From: Leishmania infantum JPCM5 | Lineage: Eukaryota; Euglenozoa; Kinetoplastea; Trypanosomatida; Trypanosomatidae | Assembly (NCBI RefSeq): GCF_000002875.2 | Contig: NC_009410.2 | Span: 696,492-760,491 of the forward strand | Direction: 5' to 3' | Length of the DNA stretch: 64,000 bases | Part shown: positions 1 through 10,118 of the stretch, one piece after another | Position numbering within the stretch: the stretch's first letter is position 1 | How the letters are laid out: the number at the start of each line of letters is the position of its first letter | Made by a program: the position numbers and the translations under genes | The notes under the pieces: model-generated | Seen by the model: the letters and a program-made list of their open reading frames with translations, nothing else | Databases searched by the model: none | Told to the model about the DNA's origin: nothing

Positions 1-679
1 ACGCCTGCACACCCTTCACACACAAAGACACACGCACACGCATATGCACACGTCACGCATGTGCGATGCTGCGAGCCGCATGCGGATGAAGCCTGCCTAC
101 CCGCTGCCTATGCACTTTTCCTGCTTCGCTCTGCGCTTTGCGATGTTCACCTCGCCGCCCTCCCCTCCCCCCTCCCCTTCTCTCACGCCACCTCGGCTGC
201 TTTCTATTGTTTCGCCTCTCATCGATGCAGCTTCCATGTGCGTCTGTCTCTTCCTTTGCCGTTGCGTGTCTGCGCAGACGTCCTTTTCCCACCAAAACGA
301 ACATATAAGAAGCCTGCCGCAGCTGTCGTGGCCATCCTTGACGTTGCACTCGGCACCACTCGACCTCTGCCAATCGCGTGCATAATCCTGGCATCGCACT
401 CGTCACGCGCTCTTCGCCGACACCGCCCCTCTTTTTTGATCTCAGGAACGCAGGACTACAAAATTCGGGTACATCCTCTGCTCTACCGCTGCTCCTCTTA
501 CCATCCAGAGCGAAACACATCAACAGTAGCCTCCACCTACTTTCCTACCTCTTCCGTTTCGCAAGCGCAGCACCGCACACACTGTCGTTTCCGCTGCGCA
601 GTAGACAACGACAGTGAGGCAAGAGGGACGGCCGAACACACACACACACACACCAGAGCACACCAGAGCACATCAGAAC
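1..679. other. intergenic / 5' UTR region
   Basis: No coding sequence is supported here. The stretch is pyrimidine-rich with a short CA microsatellite just before the first gene. It probably holds the 3' UTR of a gene left of the window and the trans-splicing signals of the TRAPPC2L-like gene. Open frames here are low in complexity and look non-coding. Confidence 0.7.
533..565 (+). promoter_or_regulatory. predicted spliced-leader acceptor for the TRAPPC2L-like gene
   Basis: A pyrimidine-rich run ends at an AG (564-565). No ATG lies between this AG and the ATG at 680, which supports that start. Another AG at 600-601 is possible. This is inferred from the usual trypanosomatid tract-AG pattern. 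Confidence 0.4.
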
Positions 680-1633
680 ATGCCACTGGAGACGTGGGCG
701 GTGGCCGCTGTCGCAATCGTCGACGTGGAGGGGACGCCGCTGCTGCTGCGCACCTACACGTCGCCAAAGGACGTGCTCAACTCTCCCGCAGCCCCGCTGC
801 ACGCGCATCTCTACGTTGGACCTGAGGACGTGATCAAGCTGCACTTTGTCCTCTTCGCTTCCCTGGACCGCTGTGAGGACATGCGCGAAATGGCGGCGCT
901 GCCGTCGACTGGCGCTGCGGCGCCCTCGTCAGCGGCGCTCGTGGGGGGCGGCACCGAGGCCTCCCTCGTTTCTAACAAGAGCGGTGAGTCGTCTATTACC
1001 GAGGTGGGGGGTGTGGTGGCCGGCGCCACGCCAGCCACAGCCTCCATGGCGAACGCGCCAGCAGCGAACACGGCGCGGCTCATCTCTCCGACGACGGACG
1101 CAAGGTTTTTGGGAAAGCTGCTGGAGAGCCACCGCTTGCGAAGCTACGGCTTTCGCTCTGCCACTGGCATCCATACGCTACTGGTGACCGTAGGCAGTGA
1201 TGCACCGGCGGATGCGATGGTGCCACTTTGCCGCGCCTTGTACGAGTGCGCCTCGGCGGCGCTGTGCAATCCGTTTCGATCTCCAGCTCAGTGCTGGCGC
1301 GCTCAGGAGCAGCTGTTGTGGCGAGCGCCGTCGTCTGCGCTTGGGGGCGAGACGGCCGGCGCGGCGACATCGCAGCTTGCGGAGGGGGCGGAAGGCAAAT
1401 ATGAAAGCCAGAGATTCCCTCCCTGCACGCAAGGCAGGGATGCTGCGGATGCCGCAAGGTGGACCTCCGTTCCATCCGGAGCGATGGAGTGGAGCTGGCC
1501 GCGACCGGCCCCAACCTCCGCCGCTGCTCTCACTGCGGAGCCAACACTGGCGCTGTCGCGCACCTTCAATACACAGCTTGAGAAGCTGCTGTCAAGCTTC
1601 ACCGTAACGGCACGGAGCTGCATCGTTCGGTGA
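680..1633 (+). CDS. TRAPPC2L: TRAPPC2L-like (sedlin-family) TRAPP subunit
   Basis: 317 aa. The protein resembles the longin/sedlin-fold TRAPP subunit TRAPPC2L (yeast Tca17), which helps assemble TRAPP tethering complexes on Golgi and endosomal membranes. Visible similarities are the N-terminal strand block (AIVDVEGTPLLLRTY, about 12-26), the helix LHFVLFASLDRCED (54-67), the second block KLLESHRLRSYGFRSATG (146-163) and the diagnostic CNPF motif at 196-199. The last residues (FNTQLEKLLSSF) match the final helix. Compared with the usual ~140 aa it is twice as long, owing to an Ala/Ser/Gly-rich insertion (about 72-139) and another low-complexity stretch after CNPF. The ATG at 680 was chosen because the in-frame extension upstream has no ATG and consists of a CA repeat. 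The family call is fairly secure; assignment to TRAPPC2L rather than TRAPPC2 rests on CNPF and remains an inference. Confidence 0.75.
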   Translation: MPLETWAVAAVAIVDVEGTPLLLRTYTSPKDVLNSPAAPLHAHLYVGPEDVIKLHFVLFASLDRCEDMREMAALPSTGAAAPSSAALVGGGTEASLVSNKSGESSITEVGGVVAGATPATASMANAPAANTARLISPTTDARFLGKLLESHRLRSYGFRSATGIHTLLVTVGSDAPADAMVPLCRALYECASAALCNPFRSPAQCWRAQEQLLWRAPSSALGGETAGAATSQLAEGAEGKYESQRFPPCTQGRDAADAARWTSVPSGAMEWSWPRPAPTSAAALTAEPTLALSRTFNTQLEKLLSSFTVTARSCIVR

Positions 1634-2568
1634 GTCGCTAGATGCATCGCAGGTGATCTCAATCTCTGTCACGTGGCTTCCCTTTCAGCCTTTACAGTTC
1701 TTTTCGTTTTTGCCTGGCTCGATCTTCGAGTTGTTCGAGATGGAAGGGGGAGAGGTGGGCACGGCGTGACGGGCGAGAGAAGCCGCGAACCCCCATCCTT
1801 GTTGTGGTGTGCACGTGCTGTTGGGCGGAAAGGTGGTGGATGGCAGAGTCGGTGAGGGCCCACTGCTTCTTGTGCGTGTGCATGCCCTGTCTTCCCATGC
1901 CATGCTGCTTGTGTCTCTTTCACCGGCGCAAGGAACCTGTTAAGATATCGAGAAACTCGAGGCGGTTTGAGCGGTGGGGTGGGAAGCGGGAGAGGAAGTT
2001 GTGCGGCTGCCACCTTCCCTCTCCGCCAAAGCACTGCAGTTATGCCATACGCGGTGCAGCGTGATGGGCCGCCTTGCTCTGCAGGGTGCAAGAAACATAC
2101 ACAAGCAAACACAGCCGGTGCACCAGGATAACGAGCGAAGGTGCTAGTGCCTCTGCAACAGGTGCGGGTGCCACCTCGAACGCTTCTGCCGTAGGCTGAG
2201 TGGCTCCTGTACCCTTGCAGCCCTCACACGCTCCTTCTTATTGCTTCTATCATCTCTACCCTCCCCTTCCTCCTCTCCCTCTCCCTCGGTGGTACCTCCC
2301 CCTCTCTCCTACCCCCGGACAACAGGAAAAGGGGACGCGTGCGTTGCCTCGTCACCCCTTCCCCTCCCTCCCCCTTTGTGTTGCTTCGGACGCCTGTTCC
2401 TTTGTGGGTTTTGTGTGCTTTATACCCCCCTTTTCGCTTGGTTTCTCTCTTTGTTTCGTGTGTGCAACGGCGCACACTTGACACGTGTCACGGGGGGTCG
2501 CAGAGATCGAGCGCGCACATACACAGCTAAACACACACACACACACCCACACGGCAGGCCGTAGAGCG

Positions 2569-2615
2569 CTTCCCCTCTTCTCTTTCTCGTTCCTCTACCT
2601 TTGACTCTTTCATAG
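2569..2615 (+). promoter_or_regulatory. predicted spliced-leader acceptor for the exportin-7-like gene
   Basis: A nearly uninterrupted pyrimidine run of about 40 nt ends in CATAG with the AG at 2614-2615. It is one of the clearest acceptor patterns in the window. It would give a 5' UTR of about 198 nt. Confidence 0.6.
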
Positions 2616-2759
2616 GTGCCCTTCATATCGGTACGCACACACCCGTACATACCTCCATACACACACACACACACACTTAGAGTCGAACACACACGCGCCT
2701 TCCTTTCTATACACCCACCTACCCACCTCACCGCACACAGACACTCAGACACGCGTTCA

Positions 2760-2780
2760 ATGAACATAAAGCCCCGGTAA
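2760..2780 (+). other. short upstream open frame (6 codons) in the exportin-7-like leader
   Basis: ATG AAC ATA AAG CCC CGG TAA lies downstream of the predicted acceptor and ends 33 nt before the main ATG. It could lower initiation at the main start. Its translation is not shown by sequence alone. Confidence 0.45.
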
Positions 2781-2813
2781 CTCTTGTGCACACACGAAAA
2801 ACGTAGTACGGCA

Positions 2814-5800
2814 ATGGGCTCCGTAGAGGAGATCGACTCCCTGGCGGAGTCCATGTACGCCAGTCCGGATCCGGAGGCTCGCCGGCTCGCGCAGGAGCGT
2901 CTCACTGCTCTCACGCAGGAGAACGCAGACGTAGCCCCGCTCGAGGCGATTTTTGCGCGGTCCAACAACCAATATGCACTGATGTTCGTGTCGCAGGGCG
3001 TGGTGACGTGGTTCAGAGCGAACCGAAAGTGGCTCTCCAACGAGCAGCGCTTCGAGGTGGTGGTGAACATGTGTGGCACTTGCGTGCAGCGGGTCAGTCT
3101 TGCCGGCGCCCCGCGGCACGTGACGCTGGGCCTCATGAACGCGTACGCGAAGCTGACGAAGTTGTGCTTTGAGAAAGGCGCGCTTCTGGTGGAGGCGGTT
3201 GCCTTCGCGCTGCAGATGCTTCACGACGCGTCACCCTCATACGCGAAGAGCGTTTCACAGAACGGCGGGTGCGGCACGGCAGCCGGCTCGCACGGAGGCA
3301 ACGACGACAAAGCAAACCTTATCGACTCCTCGAACGGCGGCGCGTCATCCTCGTCAGCGATGGTCGGCGGCGCGAGTAGCATCTCTGCCAGCAGTGGTGG
3401 CGGTGGCCCGAGCAGCAACGACGGTGGCCCGCTTGGCTACGGCATCATCCGGCACTCCCGCTTTGCCCCGACCGGGTACCGTAACGAAGAGGAGCGTCGC
3501 ACTGCCTACTATGTTGCCCTGCTGCTGCTCAGCACCCTCGTTAATGAGTTTAGCAAGTACGACTCGGCCAAATCGCAGACGTACATGAATTTCTCCTCTC
3601 ACCGCCGCTGCAGCAACAACTTCCGCGACGAGTGCATGCTGGACATCTTCGTCGCCAGCGTGGCCGAGCTGGAGGGCATTAACGGCGCATCTCCCATGGT
3701 GCTGGAGGTGACGGAATTTGTGCGGGACTGCCTCACTTATGATTTCATGGCCATCATGGTCGATGAGACCGAGGAGGCGCTGTCAGCCCAGTTCCCGAGC
3801 TCATGGAAGGGGGTGCTTCTTGCGCCTCACACGTGGGACGTGTTGTGGGGCCAGCACGCCACACTGCCCTACCCCCACTGCGCCACGCTGCTCACGGGCC
3901 TGACGAGCATGTGCGGCGTCCGTCGCACCTTCTTCGAGTCGACCGAGGAGCGTGTCCAGTACCTGAACGGTGCCCTGACCCACCTCGTCCGCACAATGCA
4001 GCTCACCGACGGACGGTTGAAGGTACCGCACTACGTGACGGTGCTGGCGGAGGCGTGCTACCGCTTCGTTTCCCCGTTCGGCTATCGCGATCTCCACCTC
4101 AGCTCCGTCTTTCAGACGTGGGTGTCAGCAGTCCGTGCCGTGTCACTGGACGTCTTCCGCATCCCATTCGGCCAGTCCGGCTCCTTCACGACAGCGACAA
4201 CCCTGCTCAACTTCTGGAGCCGGTTGGCGACCTCGCGGCGCATGTACAGCATGTCGGAGGAGTCCGCGAAGGATCTGGAGCTCATCTCGCCCGAGCTGGT
4301 CATGTGCTTCTTTGAAGCCCGCGTGCAGGTGTCAGGCGGCAGTGGCCAGCAGGGGTCATTGCGCCGTGACACGAACAACGCTAACGGCGACCTAGAGGGG
4401 ATGGAGTACAACATGGAGTTTGACGAGGACTTTGAGGCCACGATGGAGTCGATTCTCGCGCAGTCGGACGCCGCGGCGACGCTCGCTCTGCTGGAGCACA
4501 CGGAGGCGATGAGGCTGCTGGCGAACTACGTTCACAACGGGCTAGGCTCGAACGTTCTGACGAGCCCCAGCGCCACCACCTGGCTGTTCTACCTCGCCGG
4601 CGGGCTCGTGCGGCATGTGCTGAGTGCCGTCGAGGAGTCGGCGGTGGAGGCCTGCTCGGGCTTCTTCATGTTCTGTGTGGATTGCGCGAATCATCGCCGC
4701 AGCGGCGCCGCTGCTCCATCGAGGTCGTCTCTCTACAGCTCCTACGTTGAGCGTGCACTCCTGCACTTCTTGACGATGGTGCAAAGTGTGCTCAGCTCCT
4801 CGCGCCTGCACGAGGCACTCAACACCGTCGTCACGAACGTCTTCCAGTCTCGGGTGGCGCTCTTCCAGTTCATACTCAACAACACAGGGCACAACATCAT
4901 GCGTGGTGTCACAGGCAACCGCACCACTGACGAGGAAACAGCGCACATTATCCGCGAGTCCATCGAGCTCATCCGCAACGCATGCATGGATGTCCCGCAC
5001 GCCATGCTAGCCGAACTGCACCTTGAACTGCCTCCGGTTGTGGAACTACCCTTGGCGCAGTCGGTACAGACCTACAAGCTGCGCACCAACCTCTCTGCGG
5101 TGCTGTGGCGGCTGCTCAGCGTGACGCCGTATTCGCAGGCTAACCTGAAAGTGTTCCTTCAGCCGATCGAGCTGTGCATGCAGAACACTCTCGGCGGCGG
5201 CGGCGGCAACGACGCGCTCTTCACGGCGGGCTGGATGCGCGACCTGCGCGGCGTCGTGTTGGCGCTACGGGACAGCGCAGATGGGCTCAGCGACTTTGTT
5301 GAGTGGGTATGTGACCACGCCAGCTCCTTCCACGAGGTGCTGCACCGGTCCGCGGCGCAGCACAGCATGGTGATTGTCTCCTTTCTGCGCTTCCTTGAAG
5401 AGCTCGTCTCGCAGATGGGGGGTCGGTGCACGCTGCCGTGCTGCACCGCGCACAGCTCCTGCGGTCTCATGCTCTTCAAGCACATGTGCTCCCTCATGCA
5501 GAGCATCATTGAGCAGTGCATCACAGAAGAGCACATTCAACGCGTGAGCAGCGCCGGCGGAGGTGGTATGGTTGATGGCGCGTACGACATGATGCTGAAA
5601 CCGTTGGCGTTGTCCCTGAGTGTGCTGAGGAAGTCGATCCAGGGCGGCTTTGTGCCGCTCGGGGCCATGGCTTTCTACCACGACGAGACCTACGACAACG
5701 TCCTCCTCGGCCTGCTGCGCATGGTCGGTGTGTTTCCGTTTGTATACTTTAGGGAGTACCCGAAGGTGCCCTACGCCGTTGTGAACATGCTGCGCACCGT

Positions 5801-6482
5801 GACTGAGGAGTTCGCCTATCGCCCTCTCATGAGCCTCGACGCCAGCGAGCTGGAGAAGCTCATCTCCTTCGTCGTGTACCTCTGCGAGGACGTCGACACG
5901 CAGACCGGAACGCTGCTACATGGGCTGTCCTTTCTCAGCTTCATTGCTGGCCTTATTAGAGAGGTCAAGGCGCTCTCCACACAAGCGGTGTCGCCAGCGC
6001 TAGAGGCGCGCACGCACGGCACCCCTCCGCCGTCTCCGATGCAGCTGCCCTCCTTCTACGCGAGCCCGTCTGGCCGTCTTTCGGGCACCCCGGGCAGCCT
6101 TGGTGGCCGCAGCGGCGGTGGTGCAGGCGGCCGCTCCGGCTGTGGTGCCTCGGCGCCACGGGCGACGCGACTGGCGAGGGAGGCGCTGGCTCGCACACTG
6201 GAGCCATTCAACTCGCTCTGGGAGCGACTCATCTCGGTTGCCATGAACGTCATTGTATGCCAGGACCGCGCCCTGAGCGTCAGCTGCGCGGTGGTGTACC
6301 CCATCTTCGAGGTGCATCCGCCGTTCTGGTACTCCTTCGTGGAGAACTTTGTGCGTACCTACCCAGAGCGAAAGCAGCCGATGGTGCGTGAGGCGCTCTC
6401 CACCCTATCCCACGCCGCTGAGTCGCAGGACAAGTTTTTTTCGGAGGTGTTCACCTTTCGTCAGACAATGCGCAATCTGTGA
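2814..6482 (+). CDS. XPO7: exportin-7 (RanBP16)-like nuclear transport receptor
   Basis: 1222 aa. A HEAT-repeat karyopherin-beta that most resembles exportin-7/RanBP16, a RanGTP-dependent transport receptor at the nuclear pore. The N-terminus (ARRLAQERLTALTQ) looks like an importin-beta N-terminal helix pair. Further segments match XPO7 well: LLLSTLVNEFSKYDS, SNNFRDECMLDIFV, FVRDCLTYDFMAIMVDET and FPSSWKGVLLAPHTW, followed by a VRRTFFESTEERVQYL block. Two Ser/Gly-rich insertions stand out, at about residues 144-207 and 1056-1118; both are probably disordered loops between HEAT repeats. Length is a little above that of animal XPO7 (about 1090 aa), which the insertions explain. The ATG at 2814 is the first in frame, and the frame upstream of it has only a TTG. 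Cargo in trypanosomatids cannot be read from the sequence. Confidence 0.8.
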   Translation: MGSVEEIDSLAESMYASPDPEARRLAQERLTALTQENADVAPLEAIFARSNNQYALMFVSQGVVTWFRANRKWLSNEQRFEVVVNMCGTCVQRVSLAGAPRHVTLGLMNAYAKLTKLCFEKGALLVEAVAFALQMLHDASPSYAKSVSQNGGCGTAAGSHGGNDDKANLIDSSNGGASSSSAMVGGASSISASSGGGGPSSNDGGPLGYGIIRHSRFAPTGYRNEEERRTAYYVALLLLSTLVNEFSKYDSAKSQTYMNFSSHRRCSNNFRDECMLDIFVASVAELEGINGASPMVLEVTEFVRDCLTYDFMAIMVDETEEALSAQFPSSWKGVLLAPHTWDVLWGQHATLPYPHCATLLTGLTSMCGVRRTFFESTEERVQYLNGALTHLVRTMQLTDGRLKVPHYVTVLAEACYRFVSPFGYRDLHLSSVFQTWVSAVRAVSLDVFRIPFGQSGSFTTATTLLNFWSRLATSRRMYSMSEESAKDLELISPELVMCFFEARVQVSGGSGQQGSLRRDTNNANGDLEGMEYNMEFDEDFEATMESILAQSDAAATLALLEHTEAMRLLANYVHNGLGSNVLTSPSATTWLFYLAGGLVRHVLSAVEESAVEACSGFFMFCVDCANHRRSGAAAPSRSSLYSSYVERALLHFLTMVQSVLSSSRLHEALNTVVTNVFQSRVALFQFILNNTGHNIMRGVTGNRTTDEETAHIIRESIELIRNACMDVPHAMLAELHLELPPVVELPLAQSVQTYKLRTNLSAVLWRLLSVTPYSQANLKVFLQPIELCMQNTLGGGGGNDALFTAGWMRDLRGVVLALRDSADGLSDFVEWVCDHASSFHEVLHRSAAQHSMVIVSFLRFLEELVSQMGGRCTLPCCTAHSSCGLMLFKHMCSLMQSIIEQCITEEHIQRVSSAGGGGMVDGAYDMMLKPLALSLSVLRKSIQGGFVPLGAMAFYHDETYDNVLLGLLRMVGVFPFVYFREYPKVPYAVVNMLRTVTEEFAYRPLMSLDASELEKLISFVVYLCEDVDTQTGTLLHGLSFLSFIAGLIREVKALSTQAVSPALEARTHGTPPPSPMQLPSFYASPSGRLSGTPGSLGGRSGGGAGGRSGCGASAPRATRLAREALARTLEPFNSLWERLISVAMNVIVCQDRALSVSCAVVYPIFEVHPPFWYSFVENFVRTYPERKQPMVREALSTLSHAAESQDKFFSEVFTFRQTMRNL

Positions 6483-7492
6483 GAGGGGTGATGGTGGTGG
6501 TGATGGCCGTGGGCAGGTTGGACGAATGCAGCCTTGGCATGGATGCTATCATATGCACGTGGCCTCCGTAGGGGCTGCACTGGTTCTAGACACTGTTAAC
6601 GATAAGATCAGAGACAATGGTTAGTTCGGTGACAACAGTGATGTTGACATCTGTAAGTTCTTGGCCGGCTAATGGTGATGGTGACGAGAAACGGTGTGGC
6701 ATGTGCCGCCGTTTCTCCACCCTGCAAACGTGCTGCACGCGTTTGGCAGAGATGACTCACTATCAGCTCGCCCGTGCGTGCAACTGTGGACGCAAAGGCG
6801 TGTGTATGCGTGTAGGAGTGCCCATAAGGATGTGGCGATCTTCCTGTGTGCGCCTGTGTGTGTGTTTCTTCTGCGAACTGTTCTACACATGAACACGGCG
6901 ATTACGTATAATGACTTTCAGTGCGCACTGACCCAGAGAACGGGAAGCCGCAACGAGCCGCGAAAAAAAAAAACGAGGAGGGACGACAACGGGGGCGGGG
7001 CGGCTAAACAAGAGGGAAGGGGAGGGAGGGTTAGTGGCGATAGTTGTGCGCGCGTGTCTGTGTGCTCTCTCGCCATCGCCCCCTTTTCCTCCTCTTCTCA
7101 CAAACTACGCGGCTCCTGTCCTAGTTTTCCTTTCACCGCTCAGCGTTCGCTGAGGATTCGCTCAGAAGCACGAGAGAGGCACCAGTCATTCCGCATTCGA
7201 CGCCACACAGACACCCACGAAAAGATATGGTGACAGACACGCAAACATCCAAGCCAGTGCCACGTGAGAGAAGACGACATTCACCGGCGGCCCTTTTCGC
7301 TGAAGCGTGTTTGCGGCGCTCGATATTCATCAGCTCTAGCAGCCACATGTGCGTGAGACGTAAAAGATCGCCGCGGCTGCACAACACATGCAGAATGTGC
7401 GTGCTGAGGCATATTCTTTCCGTGCGCATGTATGTCTATGTGCTTGCGTGTGTGTGCTCGTGTGTACGTGTCTGCCAAGCAGTACGACCGCC

Positions 7493-7547
7493 TCTTTTTT
7501 ACCGCTGCATCTTTGCCTGCGCACCACCTTCTCCGCGGCCTTGTTAG
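7493..7547 (+). promoter_or_regulatory. predicted spliced-leader acceptor for DOHH
   Basis: A T/C-rich stretch ends in TTGTTAG (AG 7546-7547). A second AG follows at 7576-7577 after a CTCTTGCCTGCTCTC tract and is an equally possible site. Confidence 0.4.
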
Positions 7548-7583
7548 CACCCCGAACGTGCTCTTGCCTGCTCTCAGGTGTGC

Positions 7584-7628
7584 ATGATTGCGCGCATGCA
7601 GGACTGGCCCCCGGTTCATCGGCGCTGA
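7584..7628 (+). other. upstream open frame (14 codons) in the DOHH leader
   Basis: An ATG downstream of both candidate acceptors opens a 14-codon frame that ends at TGA 7626-7628, well before the DOHH ATG at 7812. It may damp DOHH translation. No peptide function is suggested. Confidence 0.4.
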
Positions 7629-7811
7629 GCACCACACCACACAAATACACATTAAAGCGGAGAACATTAACACCCCAACTCGCACACAAGCGCCACCGCG
7701 CCTTCTGCACCGTCTCCAAGAGCGAGCGAGAAGCGAGAAGCGAGAAGAACGAGCGCCGGGCAAGGCAGTCACGCACGCACAGCCAGTGCCAAAAGGAAGC
7801 ACACGGGCAAC

Positions 7812-8792
7812 ATGTCTGCTTTGAACAGCCGCACCGTCGAGGAGGTCCGAAAGGACTACGCGAAGCTGCTGGACCCACAGGAGCCATTGGACAGCCGCAT
7901 GCGCGAGCTTTACCGGCTCAAAGAAGATTGCCTCAAGACCGCAGCCGGTGTGACGGTAATCCTGGAGACCATCGACACCACCGATTCAGTCTTGCTGCAG
8001 CACGAGCTGGCCTACAACGCTGGCCAGAGCGGCCGCGAGGAGGCCGTGCCGGAGCTGGAGCGCATCCTGCGCACCACTAGCTACGATGTCGTGACGCGGC
8101 ATGAGGCGGCTGAGGCGCTTGGGGCCATCGGCTCGCCGCTCGCGCTGCAGGTACTCGAGGCGCATAGTGACCCCACCACAGAGCCGGAAGCGCCGATACG
8201 CGAGACCTGCGAACTGGCATTGGCCCGAATCGCCATGAAAGAAACGAAGGGTGACGCTGCCGTGGCTCCGCCAAGCGGATGCGAGTTCGTGTCTGTGGAT
8301 CCGTCGCCGGCGTTTAGCGCGCTGTATTCCAGCACTGACGAGCCAGTGCCGCACACCGTGGAGGAACTGGAGGCGGTGCTGCTGGATACGTCGGGCCACA
8401 CACGACTGTTCCGCCGTTACATGGCCATGTTCACCTTGCGCAACTTGGCGACGGAGGCGGCGGTCGCCGCGCTCTGTCGTGGCCTTCGCGAGGATAACGT
8501 CTCGGCACTGTTCCGCCACGAGGTGGCTTTTGTCCTCGGGCAACTCGAGCGCCCGAGTAGCCAGCCAGCTCTGATTGCGGCTCTTAAGGACGAAGAGGAG
8601 GCACCGATGGTGCGGCACGAGGCCGCGGAGGCGCTCGGCGCGATCGCCGATCCGGCGACGCTGCCAGTGCTAGAGAGCTACGCGACACACCACGAGCCGA
8701 TCGTCCGCGATAGCTGCGTGGTGGCGCTGGAAATGCACAAGTACTGGGCGAACTTCAACAGCCTCGCTCATCAGCAGCAGCAGGAGGCGTGA
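7812..8792 (+). CDS. DOHH: deoxyhypusine hydroxylase
   Basis: 326 aa. DOHH is a di-iron HEAT-repeat enzyme that hydroxylates deoxyhypusine on eIF5A to make hypusine, the last step of the hypusine pathway, in the cytosol. The protein has two symmetric halves of HEAT-like repeats. The four His-Glu pairs that bind the iron centre are all present: H64-E65 (HELAYNAGQ), H97-E98 ([12 protein letters not shown]), H236-E237 ([11 protein letters not shown]) and H269-E270 ([12 protein letters not shown]). The two halves are joined by a linker (about 145-185) containing [14 protein letters not shown], typical of the family. Length matches eukaryotic DOHH (about 300-325 aa). The ATG at 7812 gives a complete N-terminus. 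With all ligands present the enzyme should be active. Deoxyhypusine synthase and eIF5A are not in this window. Confidence 0.95.
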   Translation: MSALNSRTVEEVRKDYAKLLDPQEPLDSRMRELYRLKEDCLKTAAGVTVILETIDTTDSVLLQHELAYNAGQSGREEAVPELERILRTTSYDVVTRHEAAEALGAIGSPLALQVLEAHSDPTTEPEAPIRETCELALARIAMKETKGDAAVAPPSGCEFVSVDPSPAFSALYSSTDEPVPHTVEELEAVLLDTSGHTRLFRRYMAMFTLRNLATEAAVAALCRGLREDNVSALFRHEVAFVLGQLERPSSQPALIAALKDEEEAPMVRHEAAEALGAIADPATLPVLESYATHHEPIVRDSCVVALEMHKYWANFNSLAHQQQQEA

Positions 8793-9099
8793 GAGGGGTG
8801 TTCAACAGGAGAGTAAGGCAAGGTGACTGCGGTGTGTGGTCATGCGTGCTGTGTGGCCTCTCCAGCCCCCTCCCTCCGGTTCTTTTTCGTGTCTCTGCTT
8901 GACGCGTTCTGTGTATCCTCAAGAAACCAGAGTTATTGTCTTGCTTAATGCCAGTATGCGAGGCCTGTTTCTCTCGCCGAGGCCTTTTAGTCATGTGTGT
9001 GTGCGCGCATGCATGGGGGTGCACGTTCTGCTGTACGTGGGTTCGACGCTGTGTAATCACTAAAATGCCATAACAGATGCAAGCGAAAGTGAATCGATA

Positions 9100-9200
9100 N
9101 NNNNNNNNNNNNNNNNNNNNNNNNNNNNNNNNNNNNNNNNNNNNNNNNNNNNNNNNNNNNNNNNNNNNNNNNNNNNNNNNNNNNNNNNNNNNNNNNNNNN
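9100..9200. other. assembly gap (101 N)
   Basis: An unbroken run of 101 undetermined bases. Such round-sized runs usually mark a scaffold join of unknown true length. The flanks are ordinary intergenic sequence, so no coding region is visibly interrupted. Confidence 0.99.
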
Positions 9201-10028
9201 CCGAGGACTGCTTGTTGTGCCGGGCGAGGATGGCGCGCGACGGCACGTTTTGGCGCAAGGTGCACCTTCGTCCTTTATGTCCCCACCTCCCTGTCGCTCC
9301 TCTTGACGGTTTCTCCCTTTCCTTCCTATCGCACAGCCTCGCTGCTTTTCTTTCCGGTGCTCCCCCTTCCCTCAACCTCAGCGACTGTCGAGGACGGTGC
9401 AGGCGGACCTTTTGTGTGTGTGGGTGTGTTGGCAGGGAAGGAGAAGGGGAAGGAGGGGCTTGCTGGGCGGACGGCTGGCGTCTCTGTCGCTTGCACTGCC
9501 TCCTCCCACCGATGCTTCCGGTTTTCGCAGTACGTGCGTGTCCTTGCCTCATGTCAGCGCTGTGCTTCGGAGGGACGAGCCAGGCGCTAATTTACACATG
9601 AACATGTTTGCTTATACACGCATACCGGTGCGGCAGTGGCACTAGAGAGGGAGAGAGAGGCACACCAGCGCAAGAAGGACAGAGACACCAACTCTGAAGC
9701 CCGCCAACTGACCGAACAGACGGATGACAGTCTCGATCGCCCTCAGCTCGGGCGACGTGAAGAAGAAAAATGAGTGTCTTGCGCTTCAATGTGTGTGTAT
9801 GCGTGTATGTGCATGCCAGAGGGAAAGCGTGCACCGACACGCTCGTGGCCTCGTCTTCATCTGCTGCCGCTCGGCCCCTCCGCTTTTCCGTCTCTCTCTT
9901 GGGCTTGCTTGAGCGTAACTCTTTGAGCGTCGCTTCGCCGCTGCAAAGCGCAGCCACAGACCCCCGCCCCCGCCCCCCATTCGCCCGTGCTCGTATACGA
10001 ACACACACACACACACATGGGCACAGAC

Positions 10029-10058
10029 CCCCGCCCCCCTCCCCCTTCACACGTCTAG
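10029..10058 (+). promoter_or_regulatory. predicted spliced-leader acceptor for the KATNIP-like gene
   Basis: A C-rich pyrimidine tract ends in CGTCTAG with the AG at 10057-10058. No ATG occurs between it and the chosen start at 10119, giving a leader of about 60 nt. Confidence 0.5.
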
Positions 10059-10118
10059 AGGCATATTTGCTGTTTGCCATTTGGAATCACCTTCTTGAGA
10101 AGACGGCACCCACAGTCC

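Larger units (their letters stand above)
1634..2813. other. intergenic region
   Basis: No gene is seen. The first part is the presumed 3' UTR of the TRAPPC2L-like gene. The second part is T/C-rich with CA microsatellites near 2528-2545 and 2658-2677 and carries the splice signals of the exportin gene. Confidence 0.7.
6483..7811. other. intergenic region
   Basis: No gene is seen. The stretch has a poly-A run near 6963, TG-rich segments and several pyrimidine tracts. It should hold the exportin 3' UTR and the DOHH 5' UTR. Confidence 0.7.
8793..10118. other. intergenic region with assembly gap
   Basis: No gene is seen. It contains the presumed DOHH 3' UTR, the run of N, and C-rich or CA-repeat sequence before the next acceptor. 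Because bases are missing, a small gene inside the gap cannot be ruled out. Confidence 0.6.
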
